Part shown: positions 9,516 to 18,200 of the stretch, piece after piece | How positions within the stretch are numbered: position 1 is the stretch's first letter | Layout of the letters: each line of letters starts with the position of its first letter | Assembly: GCF_002310495.1 (NCBI RefSeq) | Contig: NZ_CP023344.1 | Coordinates: forward strand, 558,001 to 622,000 | DNA length: 64,000 nt | Source of the DNA: Nibricoccus aquaticus | GTDB lineage: Bacteria > Verrucomicrobiota > Verrucomicrobiia > Opitutales > Opitutaceae | Direction of reading: 5' to 3' | Position numbers and translations under genes: made by a program | Notes under the pieces: generated by a model | Database searches by the model: none | Told to the model about the DNA's origin: nothing | Seen by the model: only the letters and a program-made list of their open reading frames with translations

Positions 9516-10295
9516 TCACCGCGAAGTTCCGAGTGCCGACGCCACTTCAGCCAGAATCGTCAGCCGCCCGCCATACGTCTTCTGCAACAACTCCGACGTG
9601 AAGACCTCCTCCGTTTTCCCATACGCCACCAACCGCATATTCAACAAAATCAACTGGTCGAAATACTGCCGCGCCGTCGGCAGATCGTGATGCACCACGA
9701 GAATCGTTTTCCCTTGGTCGCGCAGCTCGCGCAGCACCGTGATGATCGCCGCCTCCGTTGCTGCATCCACGCCCGCAAACGGTTCGTCCATGAAGTACAG
9801 CTCCGCCTCCTGCGCCAGCGCTCGCGCGAGAAAGACCCGCTGCTGCTGCCCGCCCGAGAGATTCGAAATCTGCCGGTCCGCGTACGGCAGCATCTGCACT
9901 TTTTCCAGACACGACCGCGCGATTTCGCGATCCGCTTTCCCCGGACGCTTCAACAATCCCAGCCTCCCGTAACGCCCCATGAGCACCACATCCATCACGT
10001 TGACCGGAAAATCCCAGTCCACCGATTCGCGCTGCGGCACATAGCCGATCCGCTTCGCCGCCTTGTCGAACGGCTCGCCAAAAAACTTCACCCACCCGCT
10101 CGCCAGCGGCAGCAGCCCCATGCACGCCTTGATGAGCGTCGATTTGCCCGCGCCGTTTGGCCCCACTATGCCCACGAGCTGCCCCGCCGGCACCACCGCA
10201 TCGATGCCCCACAGCACCGGCTTCTGATGATACGCGACAGTGAGATCGTGAATTTCCAGCGGCGGCGGAGCAGAGACTTTCTCGGTCGGACTCAT
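9516..10295 (-). CDS. Metal ABC transporter ATP-binding protein (YtgB/TroB-like)
   Basis: The 259-residue ABC ATPase shows Walker A GPNGAGKS at 45-52, a Q-loop around [13 protein letters not shown] (86-98), signature LSGGQ at 146-150, Walker B LYFMDEP at 166-172 and a switch histidine in VVHHDL. The Q-loop sequence is characteristic of manganese/zinc importers of the TroB/ZnuC group. It lies four bases before the permease-repressor fusion and 15 bases after the outer-membrane protein gene, so all are probably on one transcript. Confidence 0.95.
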   Translation of the reverse strand: MSPTEKVSAPPPLEIHDLTVAYHQKPVLWGIDAVVPAGQLVGIVGPNGAGKSTLIKACMGLLPLASGWVKFFGEPFDKAAKRIGYVPQRESVDWDFPVNVMDVVLMGRYGRLGLLKRPGKADREIARSCLEKVQMLPYADRQISNLSGGQQQRVFLARALAQEAELYFMDEPFAGVDAATEAAIITVLRELRDQGKTILVVHHDLPTARQYFDQLILLNMRLVAYGKTEEVFTSELLQKTYGGRLTILAEVASALGTSR

Positions 10296-10310
10296 AAAAT
10301 AAAACAGCCT

Positions 10311-11129
10311 TCAGAAGCGTTTCACCAAACCGGTGAACAGCACCAGATCGTCGGTGGACCGACTCAATCCCACATTCACGCCCGCGTCGAGTTGCAGGTC
10401 CGCATTCACCGCATACGTGACTCCGAAATTAAATCCAAACACTGGCTTCCCCTCGCCCACTTCTGACGTCAGCTCCAAAAATCCGCCGAGCGTCTCCGTG
10501 ATGTCATGACTCACCGTCGCCGTGTTCACCCACGCGAGCGCATAGCCATCGTCATCCGCGTTCCTCACCACATCCACTTCCGTCATCGCGCCAAAGCCCC
10601 AGCCACCCGGCAACTCCGCCGCAAACGGCAAAATCACACCGCCCTCCACCTTGTCATTACCGAGTCCATCGCGCGCCGTCGGCAGCTTCACAAACGGCAT
10701 CACTCCAAACGCTGTCTCGCCGCCATCGTTGCCCCAAAAATTCCACTTCGCCCGCAACGTCACATCGCCAAACCCACGCACCCGCTCCGTAAAGCCCGCG
10801 TCGCGGTCTTCGATCTTCGCATCGAGAAAACTGTCCACGACCACTTGCAACTCTGCGCGCGGCGTCAGCCCCACGCGCACATTGATCGGAGCAACCGCCC
10901 ACGCCTCCACCCGCACATTCGCGCGCTCCGCATTGTGACGGTCCCGCGTGTATCCGACGAAACTCGACTCGATCTGCACCCGCCCCGGCTCGACCGTGAA
11001 CGGACTCTCCGTCGCATCCGGCCGGTCCGACGTCAGCTCACGCTCCGCACGAACCGGCAGCACAGCGACACTCAGCACTCCGCCCACAACCGCCGCCAGC
11101 GCCCCCATTCGTCCGATATTCAGCTTCAT
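10311..11129 (-). CDS. Predicted outer-membrane beta-barrel protein, MetA/phenol-degradation transporter type
   Basis: The 272-residue protein has a signal peptide (cleavage near LPVRAERE) and then alternating beta-strand segments (RVQIESSFVGYTRD, PRAELQVVVDSF, FGDVTLRAKWNFWG). It ends in LVLFTGLVKRF with a C-terminal phenylalanine. The opening RELTSDRPDATESPFTVEPG is typical of small outer-membrane proteins annotated as transporters of the phenol-degradation MetA group. Its start overlaps the stop of the binding-protein gene by four bases, embedding it in the metal operon. It could be a metal-permeable porin supplying the ABC importer. That role is inferred from position only. Confidence 0.8.
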   Translation of the reverse strand: MKLNIGRMGALAAVVGGVLSVAVLPVRAERELTSDRPDATESPFTVEPGRVQIESSFVGYTRDRHNAERANVRVEAWAVAPINVRVGLTPRAELQVVVDSFLDAKIEDRDAGFTERVRGFGDVTLRAKWNFWGNDGGETAFGVMPFVKLPTARDGLGNDKVEGGVILPFAAELPGGWGFGAMTEVDVVRNADDDGYALAWVNTATVSHDITETLGGFLELTSEVGEGKPVFGFNFGVTYAVNADLQLDAGVNVGLSRSTDDLVLFTGLVKRF

Positions 11130-12055
11130 TTCAACGCCTCCACAATCGTGTTCAGGTTATGTTTAATCATGCCTTCATAGGTGCCGACGTCGTAACCATT
11201 CTCGATTTTTCCCGCCGCGCCCATCGCATCAGAAAACAATTCCCCGCCGATCGTCACGCCCGAGTCCTTCGCAATGCGTTCGATCGTCGTGTGCGACACG
11301 CTCGACTCCACAAACACCGCCTTTAGCCCGCGCTGCTTGATGAAGTCCGTCAGCTTCGCCACATCCGCCAGCGCCGCCTCGCTCACTGTGGAAATTCCCT
11401 GGAGCCCCACCACCTGAAATCCATACGCACGCCCGAAGTAGTTGTACGCATCGTGGCTCGTCACCAGCACGCGCTTCTCCACCTGCAACTCCGCCGCCTT
11501 AGCCTTGGCCCACGCATGGAGCTCCGCGAGTTCCCCGCGCGCCTTCTCCGCATTCGCCGCAAAAACCGCCTTCCGCTCCGGCGACGCCTCAACCAGCCGC
11601 GCCTCCACCACATCCACGCACATCGCCCACAGCTCCACATCGAACCACACATGCGGATCGGGATGCCCTTCAAAATCCGCCGGCTTCAACAGCTTCGCCT
11701 CAGGCAGCCCCGCCGTGATCGCGTTAACCCGCTTCCCCGACTTCGCCATCCGCGTGAACACATCCGTCATCTTCCCCTCCAGCATCAGCCCGCTATAAAA
11801 AACCACCTCCGCACGGTTGAGTCTCAACATATCCGCCGCTGTCGCCTTGTACAAATGCGGATCGACGCCCGGCCCCATCAGCACCTCCGCGCTCACCTCG
11901 GCCCCGCCCACGCGCTTCACCAAATCGTTCACCATCGCCGTCGTGCTCACAACACGCAGCGGGGCCGCATTCAAAACGCCCGCCGCTCCCGCAAGCGTCA
12001 CGACTCCCAGCGTCACACCGAGCAGCCACCGATTCCAACGCATCGAAAATTTCAT
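11126..12055 (-). CDS. Metal ABC transporter substrate-binding protein (TroA/YtgA-like)
   Basis: The 309-residue periplasmic cluster A-I binding protein captures Mn2+, Zn2+ or Fe2+. A signal peptide covers residues 1 to about 31. Metal ligands fall at H67 (GVDPHLY), H135 (DPHVWFD), H201 (TSHDAYNYF) and D276 (FSDAMG). This is the His3-Asp set of Treponema TroA, unlike the His2-Glu-Asp set of PsaA. No histidine-rich loop of ZnuA type is present. The ATG at 12055 is preferred over the GTG at 12064 because GGAGG lies just before it. First gene of the operon, with a DtxR-like operator upstream. Confidence 0.94.
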   Translation of the reverse strand: MKFSMRWNRWLLGVTLGVVTLAGAAGVLNAAPLRVVSTTAMVNDLVKRVGGAEVSAEVLMGPGVDPHLYKATAADMLRLNRAEVVFYSGLMLEGKMTDVFTRMAKSGKRVNAITAGLPEAKLLKPADFEGHPDPHVWFDVELWAMCVDVVEARLVEASPERKAVFAANAEKARGELAELHAWAKAKAAELQVEKRVLVTSHDAYNYFGRAYGFQVVGLQGISTVSEAALADVAKLTDFIKQRGLKAVFVESSVSHTTIERIAKDSGVTIGGELFSDAMGAAGKIENGYDVGTYEGMIKHNLNTIVEALK

Positions 12056-12096
12056 GCCCTCCACGCAATGACTCCTCAGCGTAGAGTCAAAAATTA

Positions 12097-12126
12097 AATT
12101 TAGGTAAGGCTAATTTTAACAGCCAA
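12097..12126 (-). promoter_or_regulatory. DtxR-like operator over a candidate promoter of the metal operon
   Basis: TTAGGTAAGGCTAATTTTA at 12100-12118 agrees at 15 of 19 positions with the DtxR/IdeR consensus TTAGGTTAGSCTAACCTAA. It lies about 45 bases upstream of the binding-protein start. On the minus strand a candidate -35 (TTGGCT, 12126-12121) and -10 (TAAATT, 12102-12097) are 18 bases apart, so a bound repressor would cover the spacer. The surrounding AT-rich stretch stands out in this GC-rich genome. The site match is seen; the function is inferred. Confidence 0.65.
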
Positions 12127-12201
12127 AGAAAACTAATCTACCACAAGCAACTTTCCAAAACTCGCTCTCTCCTACGCCTTCCCGCCACTTCGCGTACGCC
12201 C

Positions 12202-13551
12202 TCAAAGCACCTCCAAATCCGCCCGCACCATCGCCTCCAGTTTCGACAGCCCCACGCGCACCACTTCGGCAGTCGGCCCTTCCACGAGCAGCCGGATCTT
12301 AGCCTCCGTCCCCGAGTAGCGCACGAGCACACGCCCTTCCTGGCCCAGCTCCTTTTCCAACATCTCGATCGCAAATGGCAGATGTGGCAGCTTCGCCAGC
12401 TCACGCTTCTCACGAACTTTCAAATTCAACGTCCCCTGCGGAAACTTCGCCATCGCCCCACGCAACTCCGACAACGGCTTTCCCGTCACCAGCATCACCT
12501 CGATGACCTTGAGCGCCGCCACCAGCCCATCGCCTGTCGGCGAAATCTCCGAACAGATCACGTGCCCCGACGATTCCCCTCCGAGCGTCGCCCGCTCCAG
12601 CAACATCCCTTCGAGCACATACCGATCGCCCACCGCCGTGCGCACCACGCGCCCACCCGCCGCGCGAATCGCTGCATCGACGCCGAGATTACTCTGCACC
12701 GTCACCACGAGGGTCTTTGCCGCGAGCGCACCTTTCGCCAGCGCATGCGTCGCCAGGATCGCCAGAATCTCATCGCCATCCAGCACCTCGCCGCGCTCGT
12801 CGCATAAGATGCAACGGTCCCCATCGCCGTCATGCGCGATCCCGAGTTTCGCCCCCGTCTCGCGCACCCGCGCCGCCAGTTTCTCCGGATGCTCGCTGCC
12901 CACGCCGTCGTTGATATTCTCTCCATCCGGTGAACCGCCGATCAACTCCACCTGTGCACCAAGTTCGCGCAACACCACCGGACTCGTCGTGCACGTCGCG
13001 CCATTCGCCGTATCCAAAACCACCTTCCACCCGCTCAACGCCCGCGCCGGCAGCAGCCGCCGCACCTTCTCCAGATAAGTCGCCAGCCCCTCCGCCCCGA
13101 GCAACGACCGCCGCTGCAACGCCACCGGCTTCGTCTCCGGCAGCAGCGACTCGATCTCCGCCTCCTGCGCGTCCGTCAGTTTCATCCCGCTCGCCGCGAA
13201 AAATTTGATGCCGTTATCCGCCGCCGGATTGTGCGACGCCGTGATCATCACGCCGAGCACCGCCCGCTCGCGCACCACCGCCGCCGCCACCGCAGGCGTG
13301 GGCAACACGCCGAGCGAAACCGCATCCACTCCGACCGACGCCAGACCTGCCGCCACCGCGTCCATCAAACTCTCGCCCGACGACCGCGTGTCCCGCCCGA
13401 TCAGCACGCGATGCACGCCATCGCCACCATGGGAAATGCGCGAAGCAAAACGCCCCGCTGCCGCGCCCAGACGCTCGGCAAACGCTTCGTTGATCACCGG
13501 GCCGCCATACGGACCGCGCACGCCGTCCGTTCCGAAGTAGATGCGTTTCAT
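12202..13551 (-). CDS. glmM: Phosphoglucosamine mutase
   Basis: The 449-residue cytoplasmic enzyme interconverts glucosamine-6- and glucosamine-1-phosphate on the way to UDP-GlcNAc for peptidoglycan and LPS. The N-terminus MKRIYFGTDGVRG is diagnostic. The phosphoserine is S106 in TASHNP, the Mg-binding loop is DGDGDR (D241, D243, D245), the sugar-binding loop is GGESSGH, and the C-terminal phosphate-binding loop is RYSGTEAKIR. The frame continues upstream to 13665, but the conserved start at 13551 overlaps the trpD stop by four bases, implying translational coupling. Confidence 0.97.
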   Translation of the reverse strand: MKRIYFGTDGVRGPYGGPVINEAFAERLGAAAGRFASRISHGGDGVHRVLIGRDTRSSGESLMDAVAAGLASVGVDAVSLGVLPTPAVAAAVVRERAVLGVMITASHNPAADNGIKFFAASGMKLTDAQEAEIESLLPETKPVALQRRSLLGAEGLATYLEKVRRLLPARALSGWKVVLDTANGATCTTSPVVLRELGAQVELIGGSPDGENINDGVGSEHPEKLAARVRETGAKLGIAHDGDGDRCILCDERGEVLDGDEILAILATHALAKGALAAKTLVVTVQSNLGVDAAIRAAGGRVVRTAVGDRYVLEGMLLERATLGGESSGHVICSEISPTGDGLVAALKVIEVMLVTGKPLSELRGAMAKFPQGTLNLKVREKRELAKLPHLPFAIEMLEKELGQEGRVLVRYSGTEAKIRLLVEGPTAEVVRVGLSKLEAMVRADLEVL

Positions 13552-14594
13552 GAACGATAAAATTCCTTCGTCGCCGCGATCTTCACCTTCACCGCGCCGC
13601 CCAGCAGCAACTCCCGCGCACGCCCGGCTCCCTCGGCGATGCTCGCGGTTTTTCCCACAACCCACATCGCAGTCGCCGCATTAAACACGATCGTGTCCAC
13701 CAATCCCGCCGGACCGCGTCCAGCAAGGATCGCCTCGGTGATCGCGAGATTCTGCGCGAGATCGCCTCCCTTGAGATCGTCGAAATTCGCCGGAGCAAAC
13801 CCATGCTCGCTCCCATTCCAGATGCCATCGACACCGCGTAACCGCCCCGCGCCCTTCACGCGATTCGGCGTCGCCGTCGTCAGTTCGTCGATACCCCGCC
13901 CCTCGCCCAAAATCCCATGCGCCGCCAGCCCCGCCGTCGCGCCCAGAGCATCGAGCGCTTCCGCCAGCTTCGGCACCCACGCTTCGGAAAACACCCCGAG
14001 AATCACGTGCGCCGGCCGCCCCGGATTGATCAGCGGCCCGAGAATATTGAACACCGTCCGCTGCCCTTTCGCCGCCAGCGCTTTCCGCACCGGTCCGATA
14101 AACTTGAACGTGGGATGATAAGCCGGCGCGAAAAAGAAAACATACCCCAGCTCCCGCAGTGCCTGCCGCATCTTCTCGTGCGACGCCTCCAGATTCACCC
14201 CAAGTCCCGCCAGCAAATCCGCGCTGCCGCACTTGGAGGTGATACCACGATTACCGTGCTTCATCACCGTCACGCCCGCCGACGCCAGCGTCAGCGTGAT
14301 CAAACTCGAGATATTGAATCCCCCCGCATGATCCCCGCCCGTCCCCACAATATCGATCGCCTGCGGAGCCCACTCCTGGACGCCCGGATCGATCGCCACC
14401 GCACGAAATTCCCGAGCAAACGCCGCCACCTCCGCCGCCGTCTCGCCCTTCGCCGCCAGCGCCGTCAAAAACGCGCCCTTCGTCTCGTCTCCGACTTCTG
14501 GCGACGCCAGCGCCCGAGCCGCCACCGCGACTTCCGCCGCTGACAATTCCTGACGGGCATCCAGACGGCGCGTGAGATCAACGAGTTCGGACAT
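13548..14594 (-). CDS. trpD: Anthranilate phosphoribosyltransferase
   Basis: The 348-residue enzyme transfers the phosphoribosyl group of PRPP to anthranilate, the second step of tryptophan synthesis. Motifs are DIVGTGGD (PRPP binding), NISSLITLTLA, KHGNRGITSKCGSADLL and FNILGPLINP. The start at 14594 (MSELVDLTRRL) fits the family; the frame is open to 14636. No other trp genes are nearby, and the partner gene is glmM, so the pair is not a pathway operon. Confidence 0.96.
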   Translation of the reverse strand: MSELVDLTRRLDARQELSAAEVAVAARALASPEVGDETKGAFLTALAAKGETAAEVAAFAREFRAVAIDPGVQEWAPQAIDIVGTGGDHAGGFNISSLITLTLASAGVTVMKHGNRGITSKCGSADLLAGLGVNLEASHEKMRQALRELGYVFFFAPAYHPTFKFIGPVRKALAAKGQRTVFNILGPLINPGRPAHVILGVFSEAWVPKLAEALDALGATAGLAAHGILGEGRGIDELTTATPNRVKGAGRLRGVDGIWNGSEHGFAPANFDDLKGGDLAQNLAITEAILAGRGPAGLVDTIVFNAATAMWVVGKTASIAEGAGRARELLLGGAVKVKIAATKEFYRS

Positions 14595-14675
14595 GGGCGC
14601 GCATGGAAGCGCAAAACCCTTCCGCGAGAAAAGCATAAACTCGACAGCCCTCCTCTCATCTATGAGCTACGCCGC

Positions 14676-15749
14676 GTGTTCCGCCTGCCCATTCTCCTCC
14701 TCGCGCTCACCGCCGCGCTCCTCACGCCACCCAGCTTCGCGCAGCCAGCATCCACACCCGCCGACGAACAACCCGCCCTTCCCGCCACCATAGCCACACC
14801 CTCATCCACCTCGGTCATTAACGCCGGCGAAGCCCTCAGTCTCTCCGATTCCATCGTCCTTGGCCTCGTCGAAGGCATCACCGAGTTCCTCCCCGTCTCC
14901 TCCACCGGCCACCTCATCATCGCTAGCCACGCCCTCGGCCTCGAAAGCGAAGCGCCCCTCCAGGATCAAAACGGCCAGCCCCTTTGGTACAAAAAACCTT
15001 CCGAGAAAAACCCCGCCGGCATCCCGCTCACCATCAAGCTCGCCGCCGACACCTACACCGTCGTCATCCAGGCCGGCGCCATCGCCGCCGTCGTATTGAT
15101 CTACTGGGCACAACTCATCGGCATCCTCAATGGCCTCCGCGGCCAGAACGCCGCCGGCCTCCGCCTCCTACGCAACATCGTCCTCGGCTGCGTCCCCGCC
15201 GGCATTCTCGGACTAAGCTTCAACGACTGGATCGACGAAAACCTCTTCTCCATCCAGGCCGTCATCGTCGCCTTGATCAGCGGCGCAGTCCTCATGTTCG
15301 CCGCCGAGCGCTGGCGTCATCAGCAACCCGGCACCACTCAGTCGCGCCGCGAACCCGCCGACCTCACCGCGAAACAAGCCCTCGGCATCGGCCTCATGCA
15401 ATGCCTCGCCCTCTGGCCCGGCACCAGCCGCTCGATGGTCACGATGGTCGGCGGCTACTTCTCCGGTCTCAGCCCCGCCAAAGCCGCCGAGTTCAGCTTC
15501 TTGGTCGGCCTCCCCACCCTCACCGGTGCCGCTCTCTATAAAGGCTACAAATCCGGCCCCGCCATGATCGAGGTCTTCGGTTGGCCCCACGTCCTTGTCG
15601 GCACCTTCGTCGCCGCCATTTCCGCCGCTATCGCCGTCAAATTCCTCGTCAGCTACCTCACCCGCCACGGCCTTGGCGTCTTCGCCATCTACCGCCTCCT
15701 CCTCGCCGCCACCCTCGGTACTCTCTTATATACTGGCGTCCTCTCCTGA
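14676..15749 (+). CDS. uppP: Undecaprenyl-diphosphatase
   Basis: The integral membrane phosphatase recycles undecaprenyl diphosphate to the monophosphate lipid carrier for cell-wall and O-antigen synthesis. Diagnostic motifs are VEGITEFLPVSSTGH (about residues 64-78) and PGTSRSMVTMVGGYFSG. At 357 residues it is longer than the usual 265-290. About 55 residues of signal-peptide-like and Pro/Ala/Thr-rich sequence precede the normal N-terminus, and an insertion (LESEAPLQDQNGQPLWYKKP) follows the first motif. The start is a GTG at 14676; no in-frame ATG lies upstream. It is divergent from trpD. Confidence 0.93.
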   Translation: MFRLPILLLALTAALLTPPSFAQPASTPADEQPALPATIATPSSTSVINAGEALSLSDSIVLGLVEGITEFLPVSSTGHLIIASHALGLESEAPLQDQNGQPLWYKKPSEKNPAGIPLTIKLAADTYTVVIQAGAIAAVVLIYWAQLIGILNGLRGQNAAGLRLLRNIVLGCVPAGILGLSFNDWIDENLFSIQAVIVALISGAVLMFAAERWRHQQPGTTQSRREPADLTAKQALGIGLMQCLALWPGTSRSMVTMVGGYFSGLSPAKAAEFSFLVGLPTLTGAALYKGYKSGPAMIEVFGWPHVLVGTFVAAISAAIAVKFLVSYLTRHGLGVFAIYRLLLAATLGTLLYTGVLS

Positions 15750-15891
15750 AAAACTTTCCTCACAACATCCCCCATTTCCCACCCAATCGCCGCTTGACGC
15801 ACTTCGTCGCCGCCTTTTACTCCGCACCTTTCAACTCGTCACAAAGGCGTCACCAAGACGTCCGACACACTCACTTTTAACCGCTCCCACC

Positions 15892-16071
15892 ATGGCAAAT
15901 CCGAAACGCAAACAGTCCAAACGCCGCAGCGCCAACCGCCGCGCAGCCAACGCTTTCAAAGCTCCTCAGATCGCTAAAGACCCGACCGACGGCTCCGCCT
16001 TCATCCCGCATCGCGTGAACCCGAAGAACGGCATGTACCGCGGTCGCCAGGTCCTCAACATCGAGGCCTGA
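15892..16071 (+). CDS. rpmF: 50S ribosomal protein L32
   Basis: The 59-residue basic protein MANPKRKQSKRR... ends in YRGRQVLNIEA, matching L32. It has no cysteines, so it is the zinc-free form, as in E. coli. The frame is open far upstream, but the ATG at 15892 gives the normal length. It starts the rpmF-plsX-fabH order that is conserved across many bacteria. Confidence 0.96.
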   Translation: MANPKRKQSKRRSANRRAANAFKAPQIAKDPTDGSAFIPHRVNPKNGMYRGRQVLNIEA

Positions 16072-16101
16072 GTCTAGCACCGCCTCCCAACCATCCTCGT
16101 G

Positions 16102-17157
16102 ATGGGTACCAGTAACGGCGCCAAAAGTCGTATCGCAGTCGATGCCATGGGCAGCGACCTCGGTCCGGCCGAAATCGTAGCCGCAGCGAAACTCGCCCTA
16201 GGCGAGTTTCGTGATTTAAGCCCGATCACACTCGTCGGTAACGAGGCGGTTCTCAAACCGCTCGTTGCCGAAGCCGGCCTCTCCGGAAACGAAAACGTTT
16301 CCATCTTCCACGCCTCCGAAGTCATCACGATGGATGACAAACCGTTGATGGCGATTAAACGGAAGAAAGACGCCTCGATGATCCGTGCCATCGAGCTCGT
16401 TAAAGCAGGCGAAGCCGGAGCCGCCGTCAGCTGCGGCAACACCGGCTGCCTTGTCGGTGCAGGCATCCTGAAGCTTCGCACGCTCGATGGCATCGACCGC
16501 GCTGCCCTCGCCCCAGTCATCCCGCGCGCCAACGGCCATTTCATCCTGATCGACGCGGGCGCCAACCCCGAGGCCAAGCCCGATCATCTCGTCCACAACG
16601 CCATCCTCGGCACTCACTTTTGCCGCATGGAACTCGGCGTGGAAAAACCCCGTGTCGGCCTGCTCACCATTGGCACCGAAGAAGGCAAAGGAAACGCCCT
16701 CATCGCCGAGACCCACGAATCGCTCAAACGCATCGGCGACCTCATCAACTACGTCGGCCCCGTCGAAGGCTTCCAGGTTTTTTGCGACGAAGTGGATGTC
16801 GTCGTCTGCGACGGTTTCGTCGGCAATATCTGCCTCAAGAGCTGGGAATCCCTCGCGAAATTTTTCAGCAACGAGCTAAAATCCCAGCTCAAAGCCAACC
16901 CCGTCCGCATGGCCGGCGCCGTTCTCGCCAAAGGTGCCTTCAACGCCCTCCGCAACCGCATCAAGCCCGAGCGCTACGGCGGCGCCCCGCTCCTTGGTCT
17001 CCGCGGCAATCTCATCAAAGCCCACGGCTCGGCCAATCGTCAGGCCCTCAAGAACGCTTTCCACGACGCCAGCGAGATGATCAAAATCGACCTCAATCAC
17101 CGCATCGAAGCCGATATCGCCCGCGCCAACGAGGCCATCCAACGCGTCGTCGTCTGA
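16102..17157 (+). CDS. plsX: Phosphate acyltransferase
   Basis: The 351-residue peripheral membrane enzyme makes acyl-phosphate from acyl-ACP for phosphatidic acid synthesis. The family motifs are [12 protein letters not shown] at the N-terminus, [58 protein letters not shown] and [11 protein letters not shown]. The ATG at 16102 is chosen over the GTG immediately before it. It lies between rpmF and fabH, the classical arrangement. Confidence 0.97.
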   Translation: MGTSNGAKSRIAVDAMGSDLGPAEIVAAAKLALGEFRDLSPITLVGNEAVLKPLVAEAGLSGNENVSIFHASEVITMDDKPLMAIKRKKDASMIRAIELVKAGEAGAAVSCGNTGCLVGAGILKLRTLDGIDRAALAPVIPRANGHFILIDAGANPEAKPDHLVHNAILGTHFCRMELGVEKPRVGLLTIGTEEGKGNALIAETHESLKRIGDLINYVGPVEGFQVFCDEVDVVVCDGFVGNICLKSWESLAKFFSNELKSQLKANPVRMAGAVLAKGAFNALRNRIKPERYGGAPLLGLRGNLIKAHGSANRQALKNAFHDASEMIKIDLNHRIEADIARANEAIQRVVV

Positions 17158-17194
17158 GCGGCACCGTCCCGCTTTCCGTCTCTTCAGCAGCGTC

Positions 17195-18187
17195 ATGGCC
17201 ACACCCACAATCGCGATTCTCGGCACCGGTTCCTACGCACCGGCCCGGGTGATGACCAACGACGATCTCTCCAAGATCGTGGACACTTCCGACGAATGGA
17301 TCTTCACCCGCACCGGCATCCGCCAGCGCCGCATCGCTGCTGACGACGAAGCCACGTCCGATCTCGCAACCCACGCCGCCAAAGCCGCGTTGACCGATGC
17401 TGGCCTGACCGCCGCCGACATCGACCTCATCATCGTCGCGACGATAACGCCCGACATGCCCATGCCCGCCTGCGCCACGCTCGTGCAGGCCAAGCTCGGC
17501 GCGAAGACCCACGCCGCCTGCTTCGACCTCAACGCCGCCTGCTCCGGCTTCCTCTACGCCCTCGACACTGCCTGGGCCATGCTCGCCTCCGGCCGTTACA
17601 AGCACGCCCTCGTCATCGGCGCCGAAAAACTCTCCAACGCTCTCGACTGGAAAGACCGCACCACCTGCGTCCTCTTCGGCGACGCGGCCGGTGCCATCGT
17701 CCTCGGCCCATCCCGCGGTGACGGCGCCCGCATCATCGGCGCCAAACTCTACTGCGAAGGAGGCATGGACGAACTCCTCTGTATCCCCGGCGGCGGCAGC
17801 GCCCGTCCGACAACGCCCGAATCCGTCAACAACGGCGACCGCTTCATCAAAATGAAGGGCCGCGAGGTCTTCAAAGTCGCCGTCCGCGAGATGGAAGACG
17901 CCGTCGAGGAAATCTTGGAACAACACGCCCTCGACGCCGATCAGATCGCGTGCGTGATCCCCCATCAGGCCAATCTCCGCATCATCGAGGCCATCGCCAA
18001 GAGCCTCAAGCTGCCGCTCGAGCGCTTCTTCGTGAACGTCGATCGTTACGGCAACACCTCCGCTGCCTCCATCCCACTCGCCCTCGACGAAGCCCGCAAA
18101 GCTGGTCGCGTCAAACGCGGCGACACCACCCTCCTCGTCGCCTTTGGGGCGGGCTTGACCTACGGTTCCGCACTGGTTCGCTGGTAA
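17195..18187 (+). CDS. fabH: Beta-ketoacyl-ACP synthase III
   Basis: The 330-residue condensing enzyme starts fatty-acid synthesis by joining acetyl-CoA and malonyl-ACP. The catalytic triad is C116 ([11 protein letters not shown]), H257 (IPHQANLRI) and N287 (YGNTSAAS), and the N-terminal [17 protein letters not shown]-type motif is present. It lies 37 bases after plsX and 13 bases before the BamD-like gene. Confidence 0.97.
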   Translation: MATPTIAILGTGSYAPARVMTNDDLSKIVDTSDEWIFTRTGIRQRRIAADDEATSDLATHAAKAALTDAGLTAADIDLIIVATITPDMPMPACATLVQAKLGAKTHAACFDLNAACSGFLYALDTAWAMLASGRYKHALVIGAEKLSNALDWKDRTTCVLFGDAAGAIVLGPSRGDGARIIGAKLYCEGGMDELLCIPGGGSARPTTPESVNNGDRFIKMKGREVFKVAVREMEDAVEEILEQHALDADQIACVIPHQANLRIIEAIAKSLKLPLERFFVNVDRYGNTSAASIPLALDEARKAGRVKRGDTTLLVAFGAGLTYGSALVRW

Positions 18188-18200
18188 TTTCTTTCTAAAA

